64,000 nucleotides of DNA from Flavobacterium pectinovorum (GCF_900142715.1 NZ_FRBX01000002.1:496001-560000); one strand, 5' to 3'; counted from the stretch's first letter, positions 1-10,500 are shown. Made by a program: numbers and translations. Notes: generated by a model not told the origin, from the sequence alone.

Positions 1-234
1 GTGAACCAGCGAGAAATTATGAAAAACCTCAACCGCCATTGCCGCGGGAAGTGCGATTTTGTAATCAGTATTAAATACTTCTGCCGCCATTAAGGTTAGT
101 ACAGGACGCATGCGTTTTCCGCCAAGACCTAAAATGTATTCAATAGGTTCGTAAAGGTTTTGGGGTTCTTTGGTAATGCTCTGGCTTTCTAAATAAGTAA
201 TAAAAAAATCCTGGTACTGACTAATATCGTGCAT
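1..234 (-). CDS. Polyprenyl synthetase (isoprenyl diphosphate synthase), 5' part only
   Basis: Only the first 78 codons lie in the window; the gene runs off the left edge. The ATG at 234 opens a protein starting [11 protein letters not shown]. It contains the family-typical stretch [19 protein letters not shown], where GGKRxRP is the diphosphate-binding motif of trans-isoprenyl diphosphate synthases, and ends at [10 protein letters not shown] just before the expected DDxxD motif. Such enzymes condense isopentenyl diphosphate with allylic diphosphates to make farnesyl, geranylgeranyl or longer chains for quinones, carotenoids or undecaprenyl lipids. Chain length cannot be judged because the aspartate-rich motif is outside the window. 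Confidence 0.9.
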   Translation of the reverse strand, partial: MHDISQYQDFFITYLESQSITKEPQNLYEPIEYILGLGGKRMRPVLTLMAAEVFNTDYKIALPAAMAVEVFHNFSLVH

Positions 235-379
235 AAATGAAATTCTGATTAACGAGCCTCAAAGATACGATTCAAATGTGAATTATAATTTTAAAAATTT
301 AAAAGGAATTTAGTTTCCATAAAAATGGGTATTAAAGCCGCTCATTTTTAATGTGTTAAAAATATTTTTGAAAAAACTT

Positions 380-419
380 GGAAACTTTCTTGGTGTTTAA
401 AGTTTCCTGTTTATATTTG
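380..419 (+). promoter_or_regulatory. yceI promoter with TetR-type operator
   Basis: A perfect inverted repeat GGAAACTTT-N10-AAAGTTTCC (380-407) is followed 4 bp later by a Bacteroidota -7 element TATATTTG (412-419). A TTG at 390-392 lies 19 bp upstream of that box and can serve as the -33 element, so the palindrome covers the core promoter. The same palindrome sits at the same distance from the -7 box of the tetR gene (1071-1110). Repression by the TetR protein encoded at 1132 is inferred. Confidence 0.8.
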
Positions 420-430
420 CACTTTCAAAA

Positions 431-460
431 TGGAAACTTACAACACTTGAAAAGTTTCCA
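431..460. promoter_or_regulatory. Second TetR-type operator in the yceI leader
   Basis: The inverted repeat TGGAAACTT-N12-AAGTTTCCA lies in the predicted 5' untranslated region of yceI, with its centre 52 bp (about five helical turns) downstream of the first palindrome's centre. Same-face cooperative binding of a TetR dimer pair is an inference from the spacing. Confidence 0.65.
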
Positions 461-503
461 TGGCGGGTTTGAGTAAATTATAAACTCATTAAATCAGATA
501 ATT

Positions 504-1025
504 ATGAAAACAACATGGACCATAAATTCTAGCCAATCAGATGTTTTAATTAAAATGAGACATTCTATACTTGCTTATTTAGGAGGAACTGAAAATAAAT
601 TCGATGGTTATGTAAATATTGAAGACAATGAAATTGAAGATGCTTCGGTTGAATTTTCGTTAGATATAAATAACAAGGCAGATAGTTTTCAGCAAATTGA
701 TACTCACTTGCAACTGAATGATTTGTTTAATGTAAACGAACATCCAATTATTAGTTTTAAATCGACTTCATTTCAAAAAGTAAATAATAATATCAATTTC
801 TTTAAAGGTGATTTAACTATAAAAGACGTAACCAAAGTTGTAGAACTTGATGCAGAATTTATTGGAATCAATTCTTATAACGGAGAAAGAAAAGTTGCTT
901 TTGAAATTAAAGGCGATATCAAACGTCAGGATTTTGGTCTGGATTATAATTCATACAATCATAATGGTGGATTGGCACTTGGAAAAGATATTAAGCTGAT
1001 CGCTAATCTGGAATTTAGTATATAA
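504..1025 (+). CDS. YceI family protein (lipocalin-like isoprenoid-binding fold)
   Basis: This 173-residue protein begins TTWTINSSQSDVLIKMRHS and carries the YceI-domain pattern of alternating beta strands, including the conserved RQDFGLDYN stretch near residues 140-148. YceI proteins form a lipocalin-like barrel that binds a long isoprenoid or amide lipid. There is no signal peptide, so it is probably cytoplasmic, unlike E. coli YceI. It sits directly upstream of a TetR-efflux operon and shares operator palindromes with tetR, so it is probably co-induced with the pump. The ligand is unknown. Confidence 0.9.
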   Translation: MKTTWTINSSQSDVLIKMRHSILAYLGGTENKFDGYVNIEDNEIEDASVEFSLDINNKADSFQQIDTHLQLNDLFNVNEHPIISFKSTSFQKVNNNINFFKGDLTIKDVTKVVELDAEFIGINSYNGERKVAFEIKGDIKRQDFGLDYNSYNHNGGLALGKDIKLIANLEFSI

Positions 1026-1070
1026 TTCTTATTTGATGAATAAGTTAATGTAAAATTATTACAAAATATT

Positions 1071-1110
1071 GGAAACTATTTTTTTTAAAAAAGTTTCCGA
1101 ATTATATTTG
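1071..1110 (+). promoter_or_regulatory. tetR-efflux operon promoter with operator
   Basis: An inverted repeat GGAAACT-N14-AGTTTCC (1071-1098, 28 bp overall, the same outer span as the yceI site) is followed after 4 bp by TATATTTG (1103-1110), a perfect TAnnTTTG -7 element. This suggests autorepression of the TetR gene and control of the downstream pump genes. The transcription start should be near 1116, which favours the ATG at 1132 over the upstream TTG at 1120. Confidence 0.8.
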
Positions 1111-1131
1111 TAAGGCAATTTGAAAATTAAG

Positions 1132-1731
1132 ATGAAAGAAAAAATCATAGCAAAAGCAAGCGATTTATTTTTAAAGTTAGGCTTTAAAAGTGTTACGATG
1201 GATGATATTGCAGGTGAAATGTGTATTTCAAAAAAAACGATTTACAAATATTTTTGTAACAAAGAGGTTTTAATTGAAGAAAGTACCTCGATGGTTCACA
1301 GACAAGTACACGAAATAATTGATTCTATTGTGGCTAAAAATTACAATGCAATTATGGAAAATTTTGAGATCAGAGAAATGTTCAGAGACATGTTTAAAAA
1401 TAATATGGATACTTCGCCTATTTATCAGTTAAAAAAACATTATCCCGAAATATATCAAAATGTATTGTCTCACGAAATAGAGCAATGTACACAGTATTTT
1501 AGAGAAAATATTAAAAAAGGAATTAGCGAGAAACTTTATCGCCCGGATATAAATATTGAGGTTTATGTGAAATTTTATTACACTTTAATTTTTCACATTA
1601 ACGAAAATACAATTTCTGAAAGAGAGGCTCAGGAAATAGAATTAGAAGCTTTGGAATATCACACCAGAGCAATGGCAACACCAGATGGAATACTAGAATT
1701 AGAAAAACAACTTAAAAAAATTATTACTTAA
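1132..1731 (+). CDS. TetR/AcrR family transcriptional regulator of the efflux operon
   Basis: The protein has an N-terminal TetR helix-turn-helix (VTMDDIAGEMCISKKTIYKYF, about residues 22-42) and an all-helical C-terminal ligand domain; about 199 residues is normal for the family. I start at ATG 1132 (MKEKIIAKASDLF); an in-frame TTG at 1120 would leave almost no leader after the -7 box. It is the first gene of an operon with TolC, membrane fusion and RND proteins (10 bp to the next gene). It probably represses this operon and yceI through the GGAAACT palindromes and is released by a pump substrate. The ligand is unknown. Confidence 0.92.
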   Translation: MKEKIIAKASDLFLKLGFKSVTMDDIAGEMCISKKTIYKYFCNKEVLIEESTSMVHRQVHEIIDSIVAKNYNAIMENFEIREMFRDMFKNNMDTSPIYQLKKHYPEIYQNVLSHEIEQCTQYFRENIKKGISEKLYRPDINIEVYVKFYYTLIFHINENTISEREAQEIELEALEYHTRAMATPDGILELEKQLKKIIT

Positions 1732-1741
1732 TCATCAATCT

Positions 1742-3076
1742 ATGAAACGAATAATTCTTATATTTTTGTGTACAATTGGCTTGGCTGCCAACGCACAAGT
1801 CCAAACATTAACCTTAAGAGATGCTCTTACGTATGCGCTTCAAAACAAAGCGGATGCTAAAAAGGCTAAACTACAGGTTGAAAACAGTGAGTATCAAATT
1901 CAGGAAGTACGTTCACGAGCATTGCCTCAAATTTCTGCAAACGGAAATTTAACTTACAATCCCGTAATTCAGACGACAGTTATTGACGGAGCAGGATTTG
2001 GTGCGCCGGGAACTACAATTCAGGCTGCATTTGGTCAAAAATGGACGTCGACAGCAGGACTTTCTTTAACTCAGACAATCTTTGATCAATCTGTTTTTAC
2101 AGGATTAAGAGCAGCAAAATCAACACGTGAGTTTTATCAAATAAACAATCAGTTAACAGAAGAGCAGGTTATTGAAAGAGTTGCAAATAACTATTATTCT
2201 GTTTATGTACAAAAAGAAAGATTGATTCTTTTAGACAGTAATTATGTAAACACAACAAAAGTTCGTGATATCGTAAAAGGGCAGTTTGATAATGGTTTAG
2301 CTAAAAAAATTGACTTAGACCGTATCGTTGTGAAAATGTCAAATATAGATACAGAGCGTCAGCAAATTAAAAATCAAATTACTTTACAGGAAAATGCTTT
2401 AAAGTTTTATATGGGAATGCCTATTGAGACTCAAATTGATATGCCAAAAGAAGAATTTGAAGTAGTTCCTGCAGCATTAACAGAACAGCCAACAGTTGAA
2501 AACAGAACAGAATATCTGCTTTTGAAAAAACAAGAAGAGCTTTTAGTATACAATAAAAAAGCTGTTGAAGCTGGATATTATCCTACGCTTTCATTAACGG
2601 CAGGTTACAATTACATTGGTCAGGGGCCTGAAATGCCTTGGTTTGCAAAACCAAAAGACGGAGTTTACTGGTCTGATTACTCAGCAATTGGATTAAACTT
2701 ACATGTGCCAATTTTTACAGGTTTCGGAACTCGTGCTAAAGTAAGACAAGCCGATGTAGAAATCAGATCTTTACAAGAAGATATTAAAGACACAAAACTT
2801 TCTCTTGATTTAGACTATAGAAATGCAATGGCTGACATCGAGAATAACATTGTGACTATTCAGAATCAAAAAGAAAATATGCAATTGGCATCAGAGATTC
2901 TAAGCAATACAAAAAACAATTATCTTCAGGGACTGGCATCTTTAACAGATTTATTAGATGCAGAAAATGCATCACTTGAAGCTCAAAATAATTATACCAG
3001 AGCAGTTTTAAATTATAAAATTGCCGAAATAGCACTAATCAAATCAAAAGGCGAACTAAAAACTCTTATTAAATAA
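1742..3076 (+). CDS. TolC family outer membrane efflux protein
   Basis: This 444-residue protein has a signal peptide (MKRIILIFLCTIGLAANAQ) followed by the duplicated coiled-coil/beta-strand organisation of outer membrane efflux proteins. The conserved endings are visible: LNLHVPIFTGFGTRAKVRQA around residue 320 and NNYLQGLASLTDLLDAENA near 400. It forms the outer-membrane exit duct of the tripartite pump encoded by the next two genes. It is 10 bp after tetR and 9 bp before the membrane fusion gene, so it is co-transcribed. Confidence 0.95.
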   Translation: MKRIILIFLCTIGLAANAQVQTLTLRDALTYALQNKADAKKAKLQVENSEYQIQEVRSRALPQISANGNLTYNPVIQTTVIDGAGFGAPGTTIQAAFGQKWTSTAGLSLTQTIFDQSVFTGLRAAKSTREFYQINNQLTEEQVIERVANNYYSVYVQKERLILLDSNYVNTTKVRDIVKGQFDNGLAKKIDLDRIVVKMSNIDTERQQIKNQITLQENALKFYMGMPIETQIDMPKEEFEVVPAALTEQPTVENRTEYLLLKKQEELLVYNKKAVEAGYYPTLSLTAGYNYIGQGPEMPWFAKPKDGVYWSDYSAIGLNLHVPIFTGFGTRAKVRQADVEIRSLQEDIKDTKLSLDLDYRNAMADIENNIVTIQNQKENMQLASEILSNTKNNYLQGLASLTDLLDAENASLEAQNNYTRAVLNYKIAEIALIKSKGELKTLIK

Positions 3077-3085
3077 CTAATTACA

Positions 3086-4153
3086 ATGAAGAAAACTATT
3101 ATAACAATCGTAATCATAATCGCAGCACTGGGTGTGATTGGATATGTCTTAAATAATAATAAGAAGGAGAACAAAGCAAAAACAGATATCGTAGCAGAGA
3201 AAAATGCTGCAGTTTCGGTTAAAGTTTCTCCTGTAAAAACAGAAGAAGTTTCTTTGGATTTCGTTGCAAATGGAAATTTTCAACCAATTCAGGAATTAAC
3301 TTTCTCTGCTGAAAAATCCGGAAAAGTAATCAGCGTTTTAGCTAAAGAAGGTGATTATGTAAGAGTAGGTCAAACTTTATTGACAGTTAGAGGTGATGTA
3401 ATTAATGTTAGTGCACAACAAGCGCAGGCAGTTTACCAAAATGCAAAATCTGATTATGAAAGATATGAAAATGCTTTTAAAACAGGTGGTGTTACAAAAC
3501 AACAATTAGATCAGGCTAAGTTAGCTTTAACAAATGCACAGTCTAGCTTAACACAAGCAAACATTAATGTTGGAGACACAAAAGTTAAAGCGCCAATAAG
3601 CGGATTTATCAATAAAAAATATATTGAGCCGGGATCTATTTTAGCAGCAACGCCAGCAACAGCTTTATTTGATATCGTAAATGTTTCGAAATTAAAACTA
3701 GTTGTTACAGTAAACGAAAATCAGGTTGCCAGTTTAAAATTAGGAAACCAAATTAAAGTAACTGCAAGTGTTTATCCTGATAAAACTTTTTCTGGGAAAA
3801 TTACTTTTATAGCTTCAAAAGCAGATGAGTCTTTGAACTTTCCTGTTGAAATTGAAATTACAAACAACTCAAATAACGACCTGAAAGCAGGTATGTACGG
3901 AACTGCAATTTTTGCATCAAACCAACAAAAACAAAATTTGATGGTTGTACCTAGAAATGCATTCGTAGGAAGTGTGAGCAGCAACGAGATTTTTGTAGTT
4001 GAAAATGGTATTGCAAAATTAAGAAAAGTAACTGCTGGAAGAATTTTAGGTGATAAAGTAGAAGTTATCAATGGATTATCTGACGGAGAAACTGTAATTA
4101 CTACAGGTCAAATTAACTTACAAGACGGTAATACAGTAGAAATTATTAAATAA
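3086..4153 (+). CDS. Efflux RND transporter periplasmic adaptor (membrane fusion protein)
   Basis: This 355-residue protein has an N-terminal membrane anchor (TIITIVIIIAALGVIGYVL). The split lipoyl (biotinyl-like) domain is seen at SGKVISVLAKEGDYVRVGQTLL and VKAPISGFINKKYIEPGSI, separated by an alpha-hairpin, and a beta-barrel/MP domain follows. It links the inner-membrane RND pump to the TolC duct. It lacks a lipobox, so it is anchored by an uncleaved N-terminal helix. It sits in the tetR-TolC-MFP-RND operon; a 71 bp gap carrying a small hairpin repeat separates it from the pump gene. Confidence 0.95.
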   Translation: MKKTIITIVIIIAALGVIGYVLNNNKKENKAKTDIVAEKNAAVSVKVSPVKTEEVSLDFVANGNFQPIQELTFSAEKSGKVISVLAKEGDYVRVGQTLLTVRGDVINVSAQQAQAVYQNAKSDYERYENAFKTGGVTKQQLDQAKLALTNAQSSLTQANINVGDTKVKAPISGFINKKYIEPGSILAATPATALFDIVNVSKLKLVVTVNENQVASLKLGNQIKVTASVYPDKTFSGKITFIASKADESLNFPVEIEITNNSNNDLKAGMYGTAIFASNQQKQNLMVVPRNAFVGSVSSNEIFVVENGIAKLRKVTAGRILGDKVEVINGLSDGETVITTGQINLQDGNTVEIIK

Positions 4154-4170
4154 TTTAAAGCGATAAGCTA

Positions 4171-4199
4171 TAGGCCGTAAGCATTAAGCTTATTGCCTA
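4171..4199. repeat. Small intergenic hairpin repeat between MFP and RND genes
   Basis: TAGGC..TAAG pairs with CTTA..GCCTA around a 7-nt loop, inside a 50-bp stretch where AAGC/GCCT tetranucleotides recur about every 10-11 bp (4160-4217). It has no T-tract, so it is not a terminator. It looks like a degenerate flavobacterial intergenic repeat that could act as an mRNA processing or stability element inside the operon. Confidence 0.5.
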
Positions 4200-4224
4200 A
4201 AGCCTACAGCCTAAAGCAAAAAAT

Positions 4225-7200
4225 ATGAAATTAGCCGAAATATCCATAAAACGTCCGTCGTTGGTAATTGTATTGTTTACAATTCTAACACTTGGTGGAT
4301 TGTTCAGTTACAGCCAATTAGGTTATGAGCTGATCCCAAAATTTGAACAAAACGTTATTACAATTTCTACAATTTATCCGGGAGCTTCTCCAAGTGAGGT
4401 AGAAAACACAGTAACCAAGAAAATTGAAGATGCGATCGCATCCTTAGAGAATGTCAAAAAAATCGACTCAAAGTCATACGAAAGTTTATCTATTGTATCG
4501 ATTACATTAACATCAAACGCAAAGGTCGATTTTTCTTTGAATGATGCACAGCGTAAAATCAATGCCATTATTAGTGATTTACCGGATGATGCAGAAACAC
4601 CTTCGCTGACAAAATTCTCCCTAAGTGATTTACCAATTATGACACTTGGTGCTAATGGTAAAATGGACGAAGCTGAATTTTATGACTTAATTGACAAAAA
4701 AATTGCGCCTATTTTATCTCGTGTACAAGGTGTTGCCCAGGTAAATATTATTGGTGGTTCAGAGCGTGAAATTCAGGTAAATCTTGATGCTGTTAAAATG
4801 CAGGGTTACGGATTATCTGTTCCACAGGTTCAGCAAAATATTTTGACTTCGAATTTAGATTTCCCAACAGGAAATATCCAAACACGTAATCAAAAAATAT
4901 TAATTCGTTTAGCTGGTAAATATAAAAGTGTTCAGGAATTAAGAAACCTGGTAGTTTCTTCTCAAAACGGAATTCAGGTTCGTTTAGGTGATATTGCCGA
5001 TGTTCAGGATACTCAAAAAGTAGCAGAAAAAATATCACGTGTAGATCAAAAAAGTGCTATTGTTTTACAAATCGTAAAACAATCTGATGCAAATGCAGTA
5101 GCGGTAAGTGAGCAATTATTAAAAACAATTGCTATTCTTGAAAATGATTATAAAGCAAATCAATTAAAATTAGAAGTAGCAAAAGATAGTACAATCTTTA
5201 CTCTTGAAGCTGCAGATTCTGTAGTTCACGATTTATTAATTGCAGTAGTTCTGGTAGCTTTTGTAATGTTGTTCTTTTTGCACAGTATTAGAAACTCATT
5301 GATCGTAATGGTTTCGATTCCGGCATCGTTGATCGCTACGTTTATTGGTATTTATTTAATGGGATATACATTAAACTTAATGAGTTTATTAGGATTATCT
5401 CTTGTTGTAGGTATTCTGGTCGATGACGCGATTGTGGTCCTCGAGAATATTTATCGACATATGGAAATGGGTAAAGGCAGAATTCGTGCATCTTACGACG
5501 GAACTGCAGAAATTGGTGGAACTGTAACTTCGATTACACTAGTAATTGTTGTGGTATTCTTGCCAATTGCAATGAGTTCTGGTTTGGTTTCTAATATTAT
5601 TACACAATTTTGTGTTACCGTAATTATTTCAACTTTACTGTCACTTTTAGCTTCATTTACAATTATCCCTTGGTTATCATCTCGTTATGGTAAATTAGAG
5701 CATATTGAAGGAAAGAATTTATTTGGAAGAATTATTCTTGGTTTCGAAAGTTATTTAACTCGTTTTACAAACTGGGTTTCTGATTTATTAACTTGGTGTT
5801 TAGATCATTATATTAAAACCATTTTAGTTGTTCTTGTATTGTTCTTCGGATCAACAATTGGATTAATGGGTGGAGGTTTCATTGGAGGAGAATTCTTTGC
5901 ATCTTCTGATAGTGGTGAGTTTTTAGTTCAAATCGAAATGCCGAAAGATGCTTCATTAGAACAAACCAACTTCATGACGCAAAAAGCAGAAGCTTATTTG
6001 AAATCTCAGGAATATGTTCACAGTCAGATTACAACTGTAGGGCAAACCAGTGAAGGTTTTGGTGCATCTCAGGCTACGGCTTACAAAGCAGAGATCGACG
6101 TAAAAATGATCGAGCAAAAAGATCGTACCGATGACGCCAACGTTTATGCTGCAAAAATTAAACGTAAGCTTGAAAAAGTATTAGTTGGGGCAAAAGTAAA
6201 AACGGTTCCTGTAGGTATCTTAGGAACTGCTGAGGATGCTACTTTAGGATTGATTGTAACAGGTCCATCTACAGAAAGCGCTATGGCATTTGCTAAATTA
6301 GCTGAAGCTGAATTACGTACAATTCCTGGAACAACAGAGATTAAATTAACTGTTGAAGACGGAAATCCAGAGGTAAATGTTAAAGTTGATCGTGATAAAA
6401 TGGCAGCTTTAGGATTAACACTTCAAACGGTTGGTTTAACAATGCAAACTGCTTTTAGTGGAAATACAGACGGTAAATACAGAGCCGGAGAATATGAATA
6501 TGATATCAACATTAGATATAATGCATTTGACAGAAAAAGTATTACTGACGTTAGTAATTTGATTTTCATCAATTCTGCAGGACAACAAATTAAGTTATCT
6601 CAATTTGCTGATATTACAGAAGGATCAGGACCTAGCCAGTTAGAGCGTAGAGACAAATCTGCTTCGGTAACTGTAAAAGGACAAAACGTTGGGGTTCCTT
6701 CAGGAACAATTGTAACACAATGGCAGGCAAAATTAGATAAGCTTAAAAAACCAACAGGTGTAAACTATATCTGGGGTGGTGACCAAGAGAACCAATCGGA
6801 AGGTTTTGGTACTTTAGGAATCGCTTTATTAGCCGCTATTATCTTGGTTTACCTTGTAATGGTGAGTTTGTATGACAGTTTTGCTCACCCGTTTGTAGTA
6901 TTGTTTGCAATTCCGCTTTCGTTTATTGGTGCGATGTTGGCATTGGCTTTGACCAATAACTCATTAAATATCTTTACGATTTTGGGTATCATCATGTTGA
7001 TTGGTCTGGTGTGTAAGAACGCGATTATGCTTGTCGATTATACCAACCAAAGAAGAGCAGCAGGTGAATCAATCAGAACGGCGTTAATTCAGGCGAATCA
7101 CGCTCGTTTACGTCCGATCTTGATGACAACAATTGCGATGGTATTTGGTATGTTCCCAATTGCATTGGCATCTGGAGCAGGAGCTGAGTGGAAAAACGGA

Positions 7201-7401
7201 TTGGCTTGGGTAATTATCGGAGGATTAATTTCTTCTTTATTCCTAACCTTGATTGTAGTTCCGGTTATTTATAACATCATGGAAAAAATCATTGCCAAAG
7301 TTAGCAAAGGAGAAAAAATCGATTATGAAGCAGAAATGGTTGCCGATTATGTGCACACTGAATTAAGCGAAGACGGTTTTAATCCTAAACATACGCATTA
7401 A
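4225..7401 (+). CDS. Efflux RND transporter permease (HAE1/AcrB-like)
   Basis: This 1058-residue protein has the full RND architecture: TM1 (SLVIVLFTILTLGGLFSY), a first large periplasmic loop, TM2-6 (from about residue 335), TM7, a second loop and TM8-12. TM4 carries the proton-relay aspartates in VGILVDDAIVVLENI (about residues 396-410). The conserved GDQENQSEGF and the C-terminal NAIMLVDYTN and RLRPILMTT motifs are present. It is a proton-driven exporter of hydrophobic or amphiphilic compounds and works with the adaptor and TolC protein upstream. The C-terminus is short and His-containing. The substrate cannot be inferred. Confidence 0.96.
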   Translation: MKLAEISIKRPSLVIVLFTILTLGGLFSYSQLGYELIPKFEQNVITISTIYPGASPSEVENTVTKKIEDAIASLENVKKIDSKSYESLSIVSITLTSNAKVDFSLNDAQRKINAIISDLPDDAETPSLTKFSLSDLPIMTLGANGKMDEAEFYDLIDKKIAPILSRVQGVAQVNIIGGSEREIQVNLDAVKMQGYGLSVPQVQQNILTSNLDFPTGNIQTRNQKILIRLAGKYKSVQELRNLVVSSQNGIQVRLGDIADVQDTQKVAEKISRVDQKSAIVLQIVKQSDANAVAVSEQLLKTIAILENDYKANQLKLEVAKDSTIFTLEAADSVVHDLLIAVVLVAFVMLFFLHSIRNSLIVMVSIPASLIATFIGIYLMGYTLNLMSLLGLSLVVGILVDDAIVVLENIYRHMEMGKGRIRASYDGTAEIGGTVTSITLVIVVVFLPIAMSSGLVSNIITQFCVTVIISTLLSLLASFTIIPWLSSRYGKLEHIEGKNLFGRIILGFESYLTRFTNWVSDLLTWCLDHYIKTILVVLVLFFGSTIGLMGGGFIGGEFFASSDSGEFLVQIEMPKDASLEQTNFMTQKAEAYLKSQEYVHSQITTVGQTSEGFGASQATAYKAEIDVKMIEQKDRTDDANVYAAKIKRKLEKVLVGAKVKTVPVGILGTAEDATLGLIVTGPSTESAMAFAKLAEAELRTIPGTTEIKLTVEDGNPEVNVKVDRDKMAALGLTLQTVGLTMQTAFSGNTDGKYRAGEYEYDINIRYNAFDRKSITDVSNLIFINSAGQQIKLSQFADITEGSGPSQLERRDKSASVTVKGQNVGVPSGTIVTQWQAKLDKLKKPTGVNYIWGGDQENQSEGFGTLGIALLAAIILVYLVMVSLYDSFAHPFVVLFAIPLSFIGAMLALALTNNSLNIFTILGIIMLIGLVCKNAIMLVDYTNQRRAAGESIRTALIQANHARLRPILMTTIAMVFGMFPIALASGAGAEWKNGLAWVIIGGLISSLFLTLIVVPVIYNIMEKIIAKVSKGEKIDYEAEMVADYVHTELSEDGFNPKHTH

Positions 7402-7417
7402 GATTTAAAAATCTCAA

Positions 7418-7433
7418 TCCCGAAGCCTCGGGA
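7418..7433. repeat. Palindromic TCCCGAAGCCTCGGGA repeat
   Basis: This near-perfect 16-bp GC-rich palindrome lies in an AT-rich spacer. Close variants occur at 25528-25543 and 25637-25652, so this is a dispersed intergenic element rather than a gene-specific site. Confidence 0.6.
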
Positions 7434-7475
7434 GAAATTCCAAATTCCAAAAAGGAAATTGAATTTTATACAAAC

Positions 7476-7513
7476 AAAAAATCCCAAACTCTAATAAGGA
7501 GTTTGGGATTTTT
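7476..7513. terminator. Bidirectional rho-independent terminator
   Basis: The arms AAATCCCAAACTC (7479-7491) and GAGTTTGGGATTT (7499-7511) form a perfect 13-bp stem with a 7-nt loop. A-rich sequence flanks one side and T-rich the other, so it can end both the RND operon (plus) and the adhesin gene (minus). Confidence 0.88.
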
Positions 7514-7532
7514 GATTTATAAGAAGTTCCTA

Positions 7533-7566
7533 AATTGGATTTTGGAATTTCTTTTATTGGAATTTA
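7533..7566. repeat. TTGGAATTT intergenic repeat
   Basis: This is one of several copies in the window of an intergenic motif built from tandem TTGGAATTT units (others at 13090, 28999, 55070 and 55662). It ends just before the stop of the adhesin gene. Its function is unknown. Confidence 0.55.
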
Positions 7567-7573
7567 ACAACCT

Positions 7574-10500
7574 TTATTTCTTCACAATTTTGATTGTCTT
7601 CGTCTGTCCTTCCGCTTTTACTTTTAAGAAATAAACTCCGGAAGAAACATTAGATAAATCAATTTCAGAATGATCACTATTTACTTTATTACTTAAAATA
7701 AATTTTCCTGCAACAGAGAATATCTCAACCTCATCAATGTTAGAAGTATTATGAATACTTAAAGTATGCTGCACCGGATTTGGATAATAAGTGAAATCAG
7801 GTAAAGTAAAATCAGGCGTAGAAAGTGAACCATTTAATTTTGCCGTAACAGATAAACGCTTTGTACTTTCAATTCCGTTTATGGTTTGCGAAGCATAATA
7901 AATAGTTCCGTCAACCAATAAAGTTGTTAGTGGTAAAGTTGCTTCACTTGATTTATTTGTCTTTTTAGCAACGTTATTTGAATTACTGTACCATTTTATA
8001 TTTTGACCTTCAACAACAAGATCAGCTAAAGTTTGTCCGGCTTTAAATTCGACTGTAACTTGGTTTTCGCCATTTATAAGAGGAGCCGGAGGATCAATTA
8101 CTAAATTATAAATTAGAGAGCATCCATTTGCATCGCGAACAATCGCTGTGTAATTTCCCGGTACTAAATCGCTAAAAACGTTTTGTGATGAAAACTTATC
8201 TAAATTAGGTGAAAGTGAATACACGATTTCACCTGATCCTCCAATTGTATTAATTGTTAGGGTTTGATTTTCTATAATGAAATTGGCAACCAGTTGCAAA
8301 GGTGAATCTACTGTAATTGACAAAGTTTCAATACATCCATTACTGTCTTTTACGGTTAAAGTATAAACACCACCATATACATTAAAAGTAGGTGTAGACG
8401 AATATGCACCTCCATTTAATGAGTAAACATACGGCGCCTTACCGCCAGTTGCAATACAGGTTATTACTCCGTAATCTGTACAAGACGGTAAAGAAGTAAT
8501 CGTTGCATTAAAATGTAATGGATTTATTGCAGTGATTATTGCGGTCGAAGTATATAAAGTATTTTTAGAATCCTTAACGCTAATATTGTACGCGCCAGGT
8601 TGTAAATTAGCAAAAACATTTGCAGTAGAATAATGAAGTCCGTTGTCTATAGAGTATTGATATCCTCCGGAACCCCCTCTTGCAGTTGCAGTTATTTTTC
8701 CCGTAGGCTTATCACAAGTTGGCTGATTTATAGTTGCTATTGCAGAAAGTGGTTCTGCCGCAAGAATCTTTACACCAGTAAATGATACGCCACATCCATT
8801 TGCATCTATAATTTTCAAAGTATAAACACCTACCGGTATATTAGTAAAGGTATTATTGGTTTGAGCCGGAGCTGTTACTCCGTTTTTGTCTGTTAGCGAA
8901 TACGAATATGGTGCAGTTCCTCCCACAACGTAAGCGATTAAACTTTGATCAGTACCAATTTTTGTAGAAATGTTTATAGGTGATGGCTCTTTTACCTCAA
9001 CCGTTAATGTATATTGACAACCATATTTATCGCTTACTATAATTGGATAAATCCCCGCACCTAAGTCGTAAAATTTATTTACTCCACCGTGTATCTGACC
9101 ATTTATTGTATAACTGTAAGGGGCATATCCTCCCGTTGATATTAATTCAATAGCCCCATCTTGGTTACCTTGACAACTTACATTAGTAACAACGGCAGTG
9201 GCACTAACAACAGATGATATATTTTTTATAGTAACTACATCATTAACTATATTAAGATCAGCATCTCGAACTGTTACTGGATAAGTATAAGCAGGCAAGC
9301 CAACAAAAAGATTTGATGACGAATAAGTGTCGCCATTATTTAGTGAATATTGATAAGGCGGTACACCTCCTGTGGCTGTTATTACTACTCTTCCAATATT
9401 ATACTCGCTACAAGCAATATCAGTTCCAACTGCAACTATAGCTAATGCTGTTGATGCAGGTTCAATTTTTAATCCTGATATATTAAAAGTGCAGCCATTA
9501 GAATCATAAGCTATTGCAGTATAAGTTCCGGCAGCTAATGCCGTAAATTTCCCATTCTGTATAGGTCCTAATTTAATTCCTGTAGCATCATTTTCAAGGT
9601 AGTAGGCATAATTTGTACTTCCGCCGGTAGACGTAATAAAGATACTCTGTTTATTGACAACTGCAGTGGCAGACAAAACAGGTGGTGCTGAAAATGTAAT
9701 TGGTGAAGACACAGCTAAACATCCACTCCCATCTTTTACAGTAATTGTATAAGTACCAGCTTTAAGACTAGTAAAATATCTGCTGGACTGAAAATTGTTT
9801 CCGTCAATAGAATACTGGTATAAATTTGAGCCGCCTGTTGCTGTACAATAGATTAAACCACTATCATCTCCATTACAATTGATAGGAGTTAAAATTTGGG
9901 CTGAAACTTTTAAAGAGGTAGTCTGAGCAATATCTACAGTAAGATCGATAACAGTATTTAGTGCATCTTTAGCTTTTAAAGAATAAGTTCCGGAAGCTAA
10001 ATTAGTAAATATGCTGGATAGAGAATAACTTACTCCATTATCTACTGAATATTGATAAGGCGCAATACCTCCCGCTGCATTAAAAGTTACTGTTCCAGGA
10101 CCGCTACAAGTTACATTAGTTGGAACAGCCGTAACATTCAGTGGTGTTGATGCTATAACATTTATATTAGATACTGATGTACTGCAAGCATTAGCATCTA
10201 TAATCTTTAATTTATAAAGACCAATTGGTAAATTTGTAAAACTATTATTGCTTTGCGCCGGAGCTGCTATTGTGCCATTTTCGTTTTCCAAGGTATAAGA
10301 ATATGGAGCCGTTCCCCCGGTTACATTAGCAACAATTCCCTGATTAGCGCTAGGTTTAGCAGTAGCGGCTAAAATTTCAGGTTCTGTTACTTCGACCGTT
10401 AGTTTACTTTCACAAATATTATTATCTCGTACACTTATAGTATAAGTACCGGCCGCTAAATTGTTAAATGTAGGCTTATCATAGTAATAAGTTCCTCCGT

